From positions 80,749 to 144,748 of the forward strand of contig JAIRVF010000042.1 of assembly GCA_031254035.1 (NCBI GenBank): DNA of 64,000 bases, in the 5' to 3' direction. Both the position numbers and the translations under genes were made by a program. The notes beneath the pieces were generated by a model. The model did not search any database. It saw only the letters and a program-made list of their open reading frames with translations, and was not told the origin of the DNA. Shown in pieces: positions 54,514 to 64,000 of this stretch. Every line of letters starts with the position of its first letter. Position 1 is the first letter of the stretch. The DNA comes from Paenibacillus sp. (GTDB lineage Bacteria; Bacillota; Bacilli; Paenibacillales; Paenibacillaceae).

Positions 54514-54732
54514 ATGAAAGAAATAGTTATCCACAGTGAATATATTAAACTTGACCAATTCCTGAAACTGGCTGACTGCGTATCCACAGGCGGGATGGCG
54601 AAGGCGTTGCTGCAGGAAGGCCAAGTGCTTGTGAACGGTGAACCTGAAGAACGCCGGGGGCGCAAGCTTTATTCGGGAGACCGGGTAAACGTGGAGGATT
54701 GCGGCGAATTTACCGTAACTCGGCAGTCCTAA
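54514..54732 (+). CDS. rlbA: S4-domain RNA-binding protein RlbA/YaaA
   Basis: Small protein of 72 aa made of one S4 domain, with YIKLDQFLKLADCVSTGGMAK and GQVLVNGEPEERRGRKLYSGD (core VNGEPEERRGRKL) as RNA-binding signatures. It is conserved between dnaN and recF in Firmicutes and has been linked to ribosome assembly. AGGGAG is spaced for ATG 54514. Confidence 0.93.
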   Translation: MKEIVIHSEYIKLDQFLKLADCVSTGGMAKALLQEGQVLVNGEPEERRGRKLYSGDRVNVEDCGEFTVTRQS

Positions 54733-54792
54733 ATATGCTCCTCACGAAGCCTCGGCTTAAAGTGACAGGCAGGAGATGAGGAGGAAGTCTAC

Positions 54793-55905
54793 GTGTTTGT
54801 AAAAAGTATCAGCCTGCAGCATTACCGTAACTATGAGGAGCTGCAGCTGGATTCTTTCGGTGATGTCAACTTGCTGATCGGGCAAAACGCCCAGGGTAAA
54901 ACCAATCTGTTAGAGGCGATTTTTGTACTCGCGCTGACCAAAAGCCACCGCACCTCCAGAGACCGAGAGCTCATCTCCTTTCAGGATAAAAGCGCGCAAT
55001 TGTCGGCGGTAGTGGAGAAAAAGTATGGACCGCTAACGCTCGACCTGAATTTATCTCCACAGGGGAAGAAGGCAAAAATCAACGGCCTGGAACAGCGGAA
55101 GCTGAGCGATTTTATCGGATCACTGAACGTGGTTATGTTTGCGCCGGAGGATCTGGAAATTGTGAAGGGAACGCCTGGCGTGCGCCGGCGTTTTCTTGAC
55201 ATGGAAATCGGCCAGGTTCACCCCGGATACCTGTATCATTTGCAGCAATACCAGAAGGTGCTGAACCAGCGCAATAACTTGCTAAAGCAGATGTGGGGCA
55301 AGGATACGTCGCAGCAGGGGCTGCTCGAGGTATGGGATCAGCAGCTGGTGGAGCATGGTGTTAAAATCATAAAAAAGAGGAAACAATTTATAATAAAGCT
55401 GCAGAGATGGGCCGAAAGCATCCACCACGGCATTACGAACGGCAGCGAAGACTTGAAGCTTGTCTATCTCCCGTCGTTCGGTGAAGAGGTGGAAGAAGAC
55501 GAAGCTTATCTTTTTGAACAATTTATGATAAAATTATCACAACTGAAAGATCAGGAGCTTCGGCGCGGTATGACACTTGCCGGGCCTCATCGTGATGATT
55601 TGGCCTTCTACATTAACGGCAGGGAAGTGCATACCTACGGATCTCAAGGACAGCAGCGCACCACGGCATTATCCCTAAAACTGGCGGAAATTGAATTGAT
55701 CCAGGAAGAGATCGGGGAGTATCCTGTCTTACTTCTGGATGATGTGCTGTCCGAGCTTGACCCTTATCGCCAAACGCAGCTGATCGAGACCTTTCAGAGC
55801 AAGGTGCAAACTTTTATAACAGCCACGGGGATCGAAAGCCTGAATGCGGATAAACTGAAAAAGGCCAGCATTTACCACGTCCACAGCGGACAGGTTGGCT
55901 CTTAA
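54793..55905 (+). CDS. recF: DNA replication and repair protein RecF
   Basis: SMC-like ATPase of 370 aa that loads RecA at single-strand gaps with RecO and RecR. Walker A LIGQNAQGKTNLLEAIF, the signature SQGQQRTTALSLKLAE and Walker B PVLLLDDVLSELD are all intact. It starts at a GTG (54793) behind GAGGAGG. Confidence 0.98.
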   Translation: MFVKSISLQHYRNYEELQLDSFGDVNLLIGQNAQGKTNLLEAIFVLALTKSHRTSRDRELISFQDKSAQLSAVVEKKYGPLTLDLNLSPQGKKAKINGLEQRKLSDFIGSLNVVMFAPEDLEIVKGTPGVRRRFLDMEIGQVHPGYLYHLQQYQKVLNQRNNLLKQMWGKDTSQQGLLEVWDQQLVEHGVKIIKKRKQFIIKLQRWAESIHHGITNGSEDLKLVYLPSFGEEVEEDEAYLFEQFMIKLSQLKDQELRRGMTLAGPHRDDLAFYINGREVHTYGSQGQQRTTALSLKLAEIELIQEEIGEYPVLLLDDVLSELDPYRQTQLIETFQSKVQTFITATGIESLNADKLKKASIYHVHSGQVGS

Positions 55906-55917
55906 GGAGTTGGGACT

Positions 55918-56169
55918 ATGTATATTCATCTGGGCGGTGAAAGAATTATCCGCTCCGCGGAATTGGTCGCGATTTTTGATATATCGATTGAGAAATCCTC
56001 AAAAATATCCAAACAGTTTGTCAACCACGCTTGTCAGCAAAAGAACGTGGAATATATCGGCGAAGAGGAAGCCAAATCCATCGTCGTAACGAAAAGCACG
56101 GTGTATTATTCCCCGATTTCATCATCCACACTCAAAAAGCGGGCGAAAGTATTCGTGGCCAACGCTTGA
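55918..56169 (+). CDS. remB: Extracellular matrix regulator RemB (DUF370)
   Basis: Protein of 83 aa, MYIHLGGERIIRSAELVAIF, matching YaaB/RemB, a regulator of biofilm-matrix genes in B. subtilis and a paralogue of RemA. AAGGAG lies seven bases before the ATG, 12 bp after recF. Its position between recF and gyrB is standard. Confidence 0.93.
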   Translation: MYIHLGGERIIRSAELVAIFDISIEKSSKISKQFVNHACQQKNVEYIGEEEAKSIVVTKSTVYYSPISSSTLKKRAKVFVANA

Positions 56170-56365
56170 TATATAGAAAAATAAAAGCCCGTGTTTAGTA
56201 GGATTTTCTCTTGATTCAGGATGGTTCAGCTGTACTGGGATTTATAAAATATTCTGAACGTTAGGATGGCCCCTTTGAAGCAAGAAGCCGCTTTGAATGG
56301 GAGTTTTTGTTGCGATAAGGATGCAGTGATTTGTAACAGGGTATATAGAATTTATAGAGAAGTAG

Positions 56366-58294
<1,929 letters not shown>

Positions 58295-58304
58295 AAAGAA
58301 CGCC

Positions 58305-58337
58305 AAGAAGGTGCCTGAGCAGGCACCTTCTTTTTTC
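58305..58337 (+). terminator. Terminator after gyrB, possibly bidirectional
   Basis: AAGAAGGTGCC and GGCACCTTCTT form a perfect 11-bp stem followed by TTTT. The left side also carries an A-rich tract, so it could serve the convergent YheC/D gene. Confidence 0.9.
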
Positions 58338-58349
58338 ATCCGGAGCTTA

Positions 58350-59165
58350 TTAGACCTTGGCTTTACGGCTCCTTTTCCTTGATCCCTGGATTCGCCCGTA
58401 TGCTATAGCGTAACGCTCAATCCGGCGGTAAATGTCCTTATTCTTAACAAACTTTTTGAAGGGGAAAATAGCGGGGAGCGTATTCACTTCCAAAATCCAA
58501 GGGTGCAAGTCTTTGCTAATTGCAATATCCAACCCAATTTCCTTCAGTTTAGGATATTCTTTTTGCAGTTGTCTGGCAGTATCTTCACCGAGCGCGTACA
58601 GTTGCCTTTCAAGAACGTTAATTTGCGAACGGGAGGCATGAACACTCAGCACCTCGTCCATCATTTTCACCATTCCACCGCCACCATGGTAGTTGGTAGT
58701 GATTTTGTTTTTGGCTCCCACTCGGGCGACAATACCTGTCGTTTCCCAGTTTCCGGAGGGTGTTTTTTGCGTTAATACTCTAAAATCAAATGCCCGATCG
58801 TTATATTTTAGCTTGGGAATGCCCTTCTGTATGAGAAAAAGCTTGTTCTGGGTGCGGCTTACGACTGACCGGTGCAGATTTTTCAGGGAATCAAATTCTT
58901 CGCTATGGGTTCCATAGTGCAAACTGTAACGTTCTGGACTTACATTTTCCCCGGATGCCTGTTCGGGCAGACGCTCCACGCACATCACACCGTTGCCATA
59001 GGTGCCAATATCAGGCTTAATGTAAACCAGTGCGTTATCTTTCAGCATATCGATCAGCGTATCCTGCGAATATTTTAAAGTATGGGGAATATATTGTGCG
59101 ACCTGCTTATTACGTAGAAGAACTTTGGTTTTATCCCATTTACTCGAAACACGCTGTATGGGCAA
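58350..59165 (-). CDS. YheC/YheD family ATP-grasp protein (spore-coat associated)
   Basis: ATP-grasp enzyme of about 271 aa. Motifs include VYIKPDIGTYGNGV near the N-terminal ATP-binding lobe, FDFRVLTQK, GGGGMVKMMDEV, and the metal/ATP motif LEVNTLPAIFPFKK. The family is named for endospore-coat-associated YheC/YheD. I start at a TTG (59165) with GGAAAGGA about nine bases upstream; the frame is open for 81 more bases without a site. It is transcribed against gyrB and gyrA, a position seen in Paenibacillus. Confidence 0.88.
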   Translation of the reverse strand: MPIQRVSSKWDKTKVLLRNKQVAQYIPHTLKYSQDTLIDMLKDNALVYIKPDIGTYGNGVMCVERLPEQASGENVSPERYSLHYGTHSEEFDSLKNLHRSVVSRTQNKLFLIQKGIPKLKYNDRAFDFRVLTQKTPSGNWETTGIVARVGAKNKITTNYHGGGGMVKMMDEVLSVHASRSQINVLERQLYALGEDTARQLQKEYPKLKEIGLDIAISKDLHPWILEVNTLPAIFPFKKFVKNKDIYRRIERYAIAYGRIQGSRKRSRKAKV

Positions 59166-59778
59166 GTCATCCCATCCTTTCCGAGAAAGTTGAAGTATAT
59201 AGCTGCAGAACAGTTTAAAGGGGCAATAAATGGTTAGGGAATGCACAAAATATAGGACAAGGGAGCAAATGAATGGTATAATATAAAGATATGGATATGC
59301 GAAATTGGGGCGTGGAAATAGGCTCCTTTTGTATACCAGTATATGTCCATGTAATAAAGATGGTAGGGCGAATCACCAGTTCATAGTGCAAATTGGGCAA
59401 TTATAAAACGGAGATTGAACCCAAACGTTTAATTGTGCTCTTTTTGTGAAAGTAATATAATAAAGATTGGTGGTTTTATCATATTTTTGTTTCTTTGACG
59501 GTACTGCTTTCTCCGGGAACAGGTGGATTGCGGCTTGCCGTTTTATGCCTGTAAAGAACTAAAATCCACGTAGTGGTAAGTTTTCAACGAAGTTATGTAC
59601 GGAATAGGTTGAGAAGGCGCCTGGACGTAATATCATTCATGAAGGTAGATTGAACTGATTTCCGTTTGCTCATCTTGCTAATCTGTGCAGCACTTTAAGG
59701 AGAGTCGTTTTCTTGTATCATTAGTTCATTCTATATAGATGAGTATGCTGTTTGTGAGGGAAATGGAGGAGGTCCACC
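59166..59778 (+). promoter_or_regulatory. gyrA upstream region
   Basis: About 610 bp without a gene. An extended -10 promoter candidate, TGGTATAAT, lies at 59274-59282 with only a weak -35. That would give a leader of nearly 490 nt. A closer promoter may exist but I could not define one. Confidence 0.4.
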
Positions 59779-62334
59779 ATGGCGGAAGAAAAAAATCCCC
59801 AGATTAAGGAACGGGACATTGGTGTTGAAATGCGCGAGTCCTTTATGGATTATGCGATGAGCATCATTGTGAGCCGGGCTTTGCCGGATGTGCGTGATGG
59901 ACTTAAGCCGGTACACCGGCGTGTGCTCTATGCGATGTCCGAGCTTGGTTTATCACCGGATAAGCCTTTCAAAAAATCGGCAAGAATCGTCGGTGAAGTC
60001 ATCGGTAAGTACCATCCGCACGGTGACGCGCCTGCTTATGAAACTATGGTCCGTATGGCCCAGGATTTTTCGATGCGTTACATGCTTGTCGAAGGGCACG
60101 GCAACTTTGGCTCCATCGATGGTGATGCTCCGGCTGCTATGCGTTATACCGAGGCGCGTCTCTCGAAGATTGCCCAGGAGATGCTGCGCGATATCAACAA
60201 GGAAACCATCGATTTTACGGAAAACTATGACGGTGAAGAGCTAGAGCCAGTTGTGCTCCCTGCCCGGTACCCGAACCTTTTGGTCAACGGTGTTTCGGGT
60301 ATTGCTGTCGGAATGGCAACCAATATCCCGCCTCATAATCTCGGAGAGGTTATTGACGGGGTGCTAGCCCTGATCGAAAATCCTGATATAACTTCAATGG
60401 AATTGATGGAATACATTCAAGGCCCGGATTTCCCGACTGCTGGTTATGTGCTGGGGCGTCATGGGATTCGCCAGGCTTACGAAACAGGACGCGGCTCCGT
60501 GACCATGCGTGCCAAAGCCGAGATTGAAGAGAATAACGGCAAGGCGCGGATTATTGTAACAGAGCTTCCGTACCAGGTTAATAAAGCCCGTTTGGTTGAG
60601 AAAATCGCTGAGCTAGTGCGTGAAAAAAGAATTGACGGTATTACCGACCTTCGGGATGAATCGGACCGTACAGGTATGCGGATTGTCATCGAGCTGCGCC
60701 GTGACGTGAATCCAAGCGTGATGCTGAACAATTTGTATAAACATACAGCGATGCAATCCACCTTTGGTATTAACATGCTGGCAATTGTGAAAAATGAACC
60801 AAAAGTTTTGAGCTTGCGGGATGTGTTGGGCTATTACCTGGAACATCAGATTGAGGTTATTCGCCGGCGGACGGAATACGATCTGAAAAAGGCTGAAGCC
60901 AGAGCTCATATTCTCGAAGGTTTGCGTGTGGCTTTGGATCATCTGGATGAAGTTATTTCGATTATCCGCTCTTCGCAGACGACCGATATTGCACGTGAGC
61001 GTTTGATTGAACGTTTCGGTTTGAGCAATGAGCAGACGCAGGCGATCCTCGAGATGCGTTTGCAGCGCCTGACCGGACTGGAACGCGAGAAAATCGAAAA
61101 TGAATACCAGGAATTGATGGTCAAAATTGCAGAGTATAAAGAAATCCTGGCTAATCAGCATCTGGTGCTGGAAATCATCAGCAACGAGCTGCTCGAAATT
61201 AAGGAGCGTTATGCTGACGAACGTCGGACTGAAATTACGGTTGGCGAAGAAAGCATTTTGGATGAAGACCTGATTCCGCGTGAGGAAGTAGTTATCACCA
61301 TTACGCATACAGGTTACATCAAACGCCTGCCGGCAAACACCTACCGCAGCCAAAAACGCGGCGGACGCGGGGTTGTGGGGATGGATACGAAGGATGAGGA
61401 CTTTGTCGAGCATCTGTTTGTAACCAATTCTCACCATTACCTGATGTTCTTTACCGACAGAGGTAAGGTATACCGGCTTAAAGCGTATGAGATTCCTGAT
61501 CTCAGCCGCACCGCCCGGGGAACGGCGATCATTAACCTGATTCAAATCGAACAAGGGGAAACGATCAATGCGGTTATTCCGGTGGAGGAATTCGAAAGCG
61601 ACAAGTACTTGTTCTTTGTCACACGAAGCGGGATCGTCAAGAAAACGCCGCTTGAGGACTACGTGAATATCCGCAAGGGCGGTCTGATCGCGATTAACCT
61701 CCGTGAAGATGACTCGTTAATTGAAGTCAAGCTGACGGATGGCCAGCAAGAGCTGATTATGGGTACATCACAGGGCATGTCGATCCGATTCTCGGAAAAC
61801 GACGTTCGTTCGATGGGTCGAAGCGCTACCGGCGTCAAAGGTATCACGCTGGATGATGGTGATCAGGTCATCGGCATGGATGTCGTTGACAAAGACCTGG
61901 ATATTTTGATCGTAACGGCCAAAGGCTACGGTAAACGGACGCCTCTTAGCGATTACCGTTCGCAGACTCGCGGCGGTAAAGGAATTAAGACGCTGAATGT
62001 GACCGATAAAAATGGTCCGATCGTAGGTCTAAAGGTTGTAAAACCGGATGAGGACCTCATGATCATTACATCCAGCGGTACGCTGATCCGTACAAGCATC
62101 GAAGGTATTTCCATCATGGGCCGTTATACGCAAGGTGTAAAACTTATTAACATCCGTGAGGATGACTCTGTAGCTACGGTATGCCGCGCTGATAAGAGTG
62201 AGGAGCCGGAGGAAAGCGAAGAAGGGGCCGAGTTCGAAGAGAATGGCATGACCTCCCCAACTGACGGAAACGAGCCTACAGAGGTAGCAGAGCATGAGGA
62301 TGGCGGCACGGAGGATTCTCCGGAAGAGGTTTAA
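59779..62334 (+). CDS. gyrA: DNA gyrase subunit A
   Basis: DNA cleavage and rejoining subunit of gyrase, 851 aa. The N-terminal breakage-reunion domain carries the catalytic Tyr in [11 protein letters not shown]. The C-terminal domain contains the GyrA-box [11 protein letters not shown] and several six-bladed-propeller repeats, and the protein ends in a strongly acidic tail of about 45 residues. At the quinolone-sensitive position equivalent to B. subtilis Ser84 this protein has Ala84, followed by Glu88. GGAGGAGG precedes the ATG. Confidence 0.99.
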   Translation: MAEEKNPQIKERDIGVEMRESFMDYAMSIIVSRALPDVRDGLKPVHRRVLYAMSELGLSPDKPFKKSARIVGEVIGKYHPHGDAPAYETMVRMAQDFSMRYMLVEGHGNFGSIDGDAPAAMRYTEARLSKIAQEMLRDINKETIDFTENYDGEELEPVVLPARYPNLLVNGVSGIAVGMATNIPPHNLGEVIDGVLALIENPDITSMELMEYIQGPDFPTAGYVLGRHGIRQAYETGRGSVTMRAKAEIEENNGKARIIVTELPYQVNKARLVEKIAELVREKRIDGITDLRDESDRTGMRIVIELRRDVNPSVMLNNLYKHTAMQSTFGINMLAIVKNEPKVLSLRDVLGYYLEHQIEVIRRRTEYDLKKAEARAHILEGLRVALDHLDEVISIIRSSQTTDIARERLIERFGLSNEQTQAILEMRLQRLTGLEREKIENEYQELMVKIAEYKEILANQHLVLEIISNELLEIKERYADERRTEITVGEESILDEDLIPREEVVITITHTGYIKRLPANTYRSQKRGGRGVVGMDTKDEDFVEHLFVTNSHHYLMFFTDRGKVYRLKAYEIPDLSRTARGTAIINLIQIEQGETINAVIPVEEFESDKYLFFVTRSGIVKKTPLEDYVNIRKGGLIAINLREDDSLIEVKLTDGQQELIMGTSQGMSIRFSENDVRSMGRSATGVKGITLDDGDQVIGMDVVDKDLDILIVTAKGYGKRTPLSDYRSQTRGGKGIKTLNVTDKNGPIVGLKVVKPDEDLMIITSSGTLIRTSIEGISIMGRYTQGVKLINIREDDSVATVCRADKSEEPEESEEGAEFEENGMTSPTDGNEPTEVAEHEDGGTEDSPEEV

Positions 62335-62345
62335 GCGATAAATCC

Positions 62346-62389
62346 AAAGGGCGTAGCTTTTGAGTAATCAAGAGCTATGCTCTTTTTTT
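62346..62389 (+). terminator. Terminator after gyrA
   Basis: AAGGGCGTAGCTTTT pairs with AAGAGCTATGCTCTT (two G-U pairs in RNA) and is followed by a run of seven T, 12 bp past the stop. Confidence 0.8.
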
Positions 62390-62479
62390 GCGCGCTAATA
62401 TGGATAAGGCCTACCATACGTAATATAATGGAGTAAATTCCCATTACTCTAGGTGAAAGTTAGCGAGGTAATCATCATT

Positions 62480-63577
62480 ATGGCCAGTATATCGATTATG
62501 GAATTGAAACCTGGTGTTAGGTTATCAAAAGATGTGCACACTCCACTGGGAGGGCTGCTGTTTCATAAGGGTAAGGTTCTGCTCCCGCGAGATCTGGACA
62601 TCCTAACGGCTTTTATGGTGCAGAATGTCGAGGTGGGTACAAGTGAAGCAGATAATAAAAAATCAGTGAAGTCCACTGCCCCAAAAAGTGCTGTAAAAGA
62701 GCCAATCCCGGTTGAGCAAATAGGGCCGAGCAAAGTTTCCGTTTTTTATGATAAGTATGACAAGCTCATCTCCATTGTAAAAAGTACGTATCAATCGGCT
62801 GTTGCAGCTGAGTTGCCGATCTATGAGCTCCGAAACCAGCTAGAAGCGATAATTGTACACATCAATGAATATAATCCATTGACATTCACCCCAAGATTAA
62901 TGAATGAGTATGATTACATTTATCATAATAGCGTGTTGTGCGCGCTTTCTTCTTATTTACTTGCCAAGTGGAGCGGACTTCAACAAAAGGATTGGATGCA
63001 GGCCGCTTTTGCCGGTCTATTTCATGATATTGGGAATACTAAAATCGATCCGGCAATTTTGCTCAAGCCCAGTCCGTTGTCCGCTGCGGAGGTTGAAGAG
63101 ATGCGCAGCCATACAACGTACGGTTATCAGATCCTTAAGAACGTCAGGGCCATCAATGAAGGGGTCAAACTCGCTGCACTACAGCATCATGAGAAAGTAG
63201 ATGGATCTGGGTATCCATTACGTCTTGACGGAAGCAAAATCCATATCTATGCCAAAATTGTGGGGATCACGGACATATTCCATGCCATGACGCTCAACCG
63301 GGTCTATAAGAAGGCTCAGTCACCATATCTGGTATTGGAGGAGATTAAAGCAGAAGCATTTGGCAAGCTGGATCCCGCATTGGTTCAGCTTTTTATTCAA
63401 AAATCAACTGATTTCCATAACGGTACGATTGTGCGCTTAAGTAATGATAAGGTTGGCGAGATCGTTTTTACGGACCGAAATCATCCAACACGTCCTATGG
63501 TTTCCGTTGGGGGAGATATCGTTAATTTAATGCAGCAGGGGCAGCTGTATATTGAGGAAGTATTATCTTCAAATTAA
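62480..63577 (+). CDS. HD-GYP domain phosphodiesterase
   Basis: Cytoplasmic protein of 365 aa likely to hydrolyse cyclic di-GMP. The C-terminal HD-GYP domain is intact: HD at about residues 182-183 (LFHDIGNTKI) and HHEKVDGSGYP at about 236-246. The N-terminal part (1-150) has no recognised sensor domain. I use ATG 62480 with GAGGTAA about ten bases upstream; an in-frame GTG 27 bp earlier (AGGTGAAAG context) is possible. It lies between gyrA and the rRNA operon. Confidence 0.88.
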   Translation: MASISIMELKPGVRLSKDVHTPLGGLLFHKGKVLLPRDLDILTAFMVQNVEVGTSEADNKKSVKSTAPKSAVKEPIPVEQIGPSKVSVFYDKYDKLISIVKSTYQSAVAAELPIYELRNQLEAIIVHINEYNPLTFTPRLMNEYDYIYHNSVLCALSSYLLAKWSGLQQKDWMQAAFAGLFHDIGNTKIDPAILLKPSPLSAAEVEEMRSHTTYGYQILKNVRAINEGVKLAALQHHEKVDGSGYPLRLDGSKIHIYAKIVGITDIFHAMTLNRVYKKAQSPYLVLEEIKAEAFGKLDPALVQLFIQKSTDFHNGTIVRLSNDKVGEIVFTDRNHPTRPMVSVGGDIVNLMQQGQLYIEEVLSSN

Positions 63578-63581
63578 ATAG

Positions 63582-63611
63582 TTGACTTAATTAATAAAGC
63601 TGTGTTATATT
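63582..63611 (+). promoter_or_regulatory. rRNA operon promoter P1
   Basis: TTGACT (63582-63587), 18-bp spacer, TATATT (63606-63611), immediately after the HD-GYP gene. Confidence 0.75.
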
Positions 63612-63677
63612 ATTACTTGTCTTTCCGAGAGCGAGTTTTTAATAGAATACAGCTTTTAAAATGCTTCAAAAAAAAGC

Positions 63678-63706
63678 TTGCATTAAAACGGAAAACATGG
63701 TATATT
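63678..63706 (+). promoter_or_regulatory. rRNA operon promoter P2
   Basis: TTGCAT (63678-63683), 17-bp spacer, TATATT (63701-63706), preceded by an A-tract. Tandem promoters about 95 bp apart are typical of Firmicute rrn operons. The leader contains TTTGAAAACTGAACAACGAG, commonly seen before 16S genes. Confidence 0.85.
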
Positions 63707-63931
63707 ATAAGAGTTGCTGCTGAGACAAAATAGCGGCGCTGAAAACGAAAGAATTTGATCTTTGAAAACTGAACAACGAGTGAGATAAAGGTTTCGGTAA
63801 CGAAACTAAAAAGCGAGATTATCGGAAACGATGATCGAGCAAATTGAGAATTAATTTCTCGTCAGATTCAAAATGAGCTACAAACTTTCGTTGGAAAGCT
63901 ACTCCCCTTCGGGTGAGCAGATTCTTCCAAC

Positions 63932-64000
63932 TTTCTTGGAGAGTTTGATCCTGGCTCAGGACGAACGCTGGCGGCGTGCCTAATACATGCAAGTCGAGCG
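63932..64000 (+). rRNA. 16S ribosomal RNA, 5' end only
   Basis: Begins TTTCTTGGAGAGTTTGATCC, continues through the universal GGCTCAGGACGAACGCTGGC and ends at the window edge within TGCAAGTCGAGCG. Only about 69 nt are present. The exact mature 5' end is estimated from B. subtilis. Confidence 0.97.

Noticed and set aside
60613-61554. Long minus-strand open frame of about 313 codons within gyrA
   Set aside because: It is antisense to the fully conserved gyrA frame and shows no motif or ribosome-binding site.

Overview
The window is the replication-origin region of a spore-forming, low-to-mid-GC Firmicute, most likely a Paenibacillus. This is inferred from gene content: dnaA-dnaN-rlbA-recF-remB-gyrB-gyrA to the right, rpmH-rnpA-spoIIIJ-jag-mnmE-mnmG-rsmG-noc-soj-spo0J to the left, a YheC/D spore-coat ATP-grasp gene between gyrB and gyrA, YyaC, and paired GH38/GH125 mannosidases. 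Nearly every gene left of dnaA is on the minus strand and nearly every gene right of it on the plus strand, so transcription runs away from oriC. The exceptions are yjzC, yyaC and the YheC/D gene.

Layout. 1-5 kb: gdpP (cut by the window edge), yybS, a MazG-like gene, a CBS-domain gene and an LCP cell-wall ligase. 5.2-17.7 kb: two complete oligopeptide ABC operons in tandem, each in the order A-B-C-D-F. 18-33.6 kb: a mannoside-utilisation locus made of a YesM/YesN-type two-component system, a three-gene LplABC-type sugar transporter and three intracellular glycoside hydrolases (GH125, an unassigned clan-A enzyme, GH38). 33.8-38.9 kb: rpsF-ssb-rpsR, yjzC, tRNA-Ser(CGA), yyzM-mscS-DUF3343, yyaC and DUF4446. 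39-50 kb: cysteine desulfurase, soj-spo0J, noc, the tRNA-modification genes, and the YidC/RNase P group. 50.9-56.2 kb: rpmH, a bipartite oriC around dnaA, then dnaN to remB. 56.4-64 kb: gyrB, YheC/D, gyrA, an HD-GYP gene, and tandem promoters with the 5' end of a 16S rRNA gene.

The least expected content is in the intergenic DNA. There are at least three families of small non-coding elements. Family 1 is a palindrome of about 100 bp present four times, one copy interrupted by a 42-bp palindrome with the same ends flanked by TA. Family 2 has AATTAGT-type ends; one copy is full length just upstream of mnmE and one looks like an internal-deletion derivative. Family 3 is a 280-bp element with TGTTCAA ends that separates rpmH from rnpA. 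A perfect parS site forms the stem of the rsmG-operon terminator, and a second perfect parS lies inside spo0J. The first opp operon has a predicted leader of about 435 nt carrying a long nested hairpin.

How the genes work together. The origin block covers initiation (dnaA, oriC), elongation and repair (dnaN, recF), topology (gyrAB), segregation (soj-spo0J-parS) and division-site protection (noc). The mannoside locus reads as sense (YesM/YesN), import (LplABC), then depolymerise in the cytoplasm. The two opp operons import peptides. All functional calls are from reading the sequence; no database search was run.
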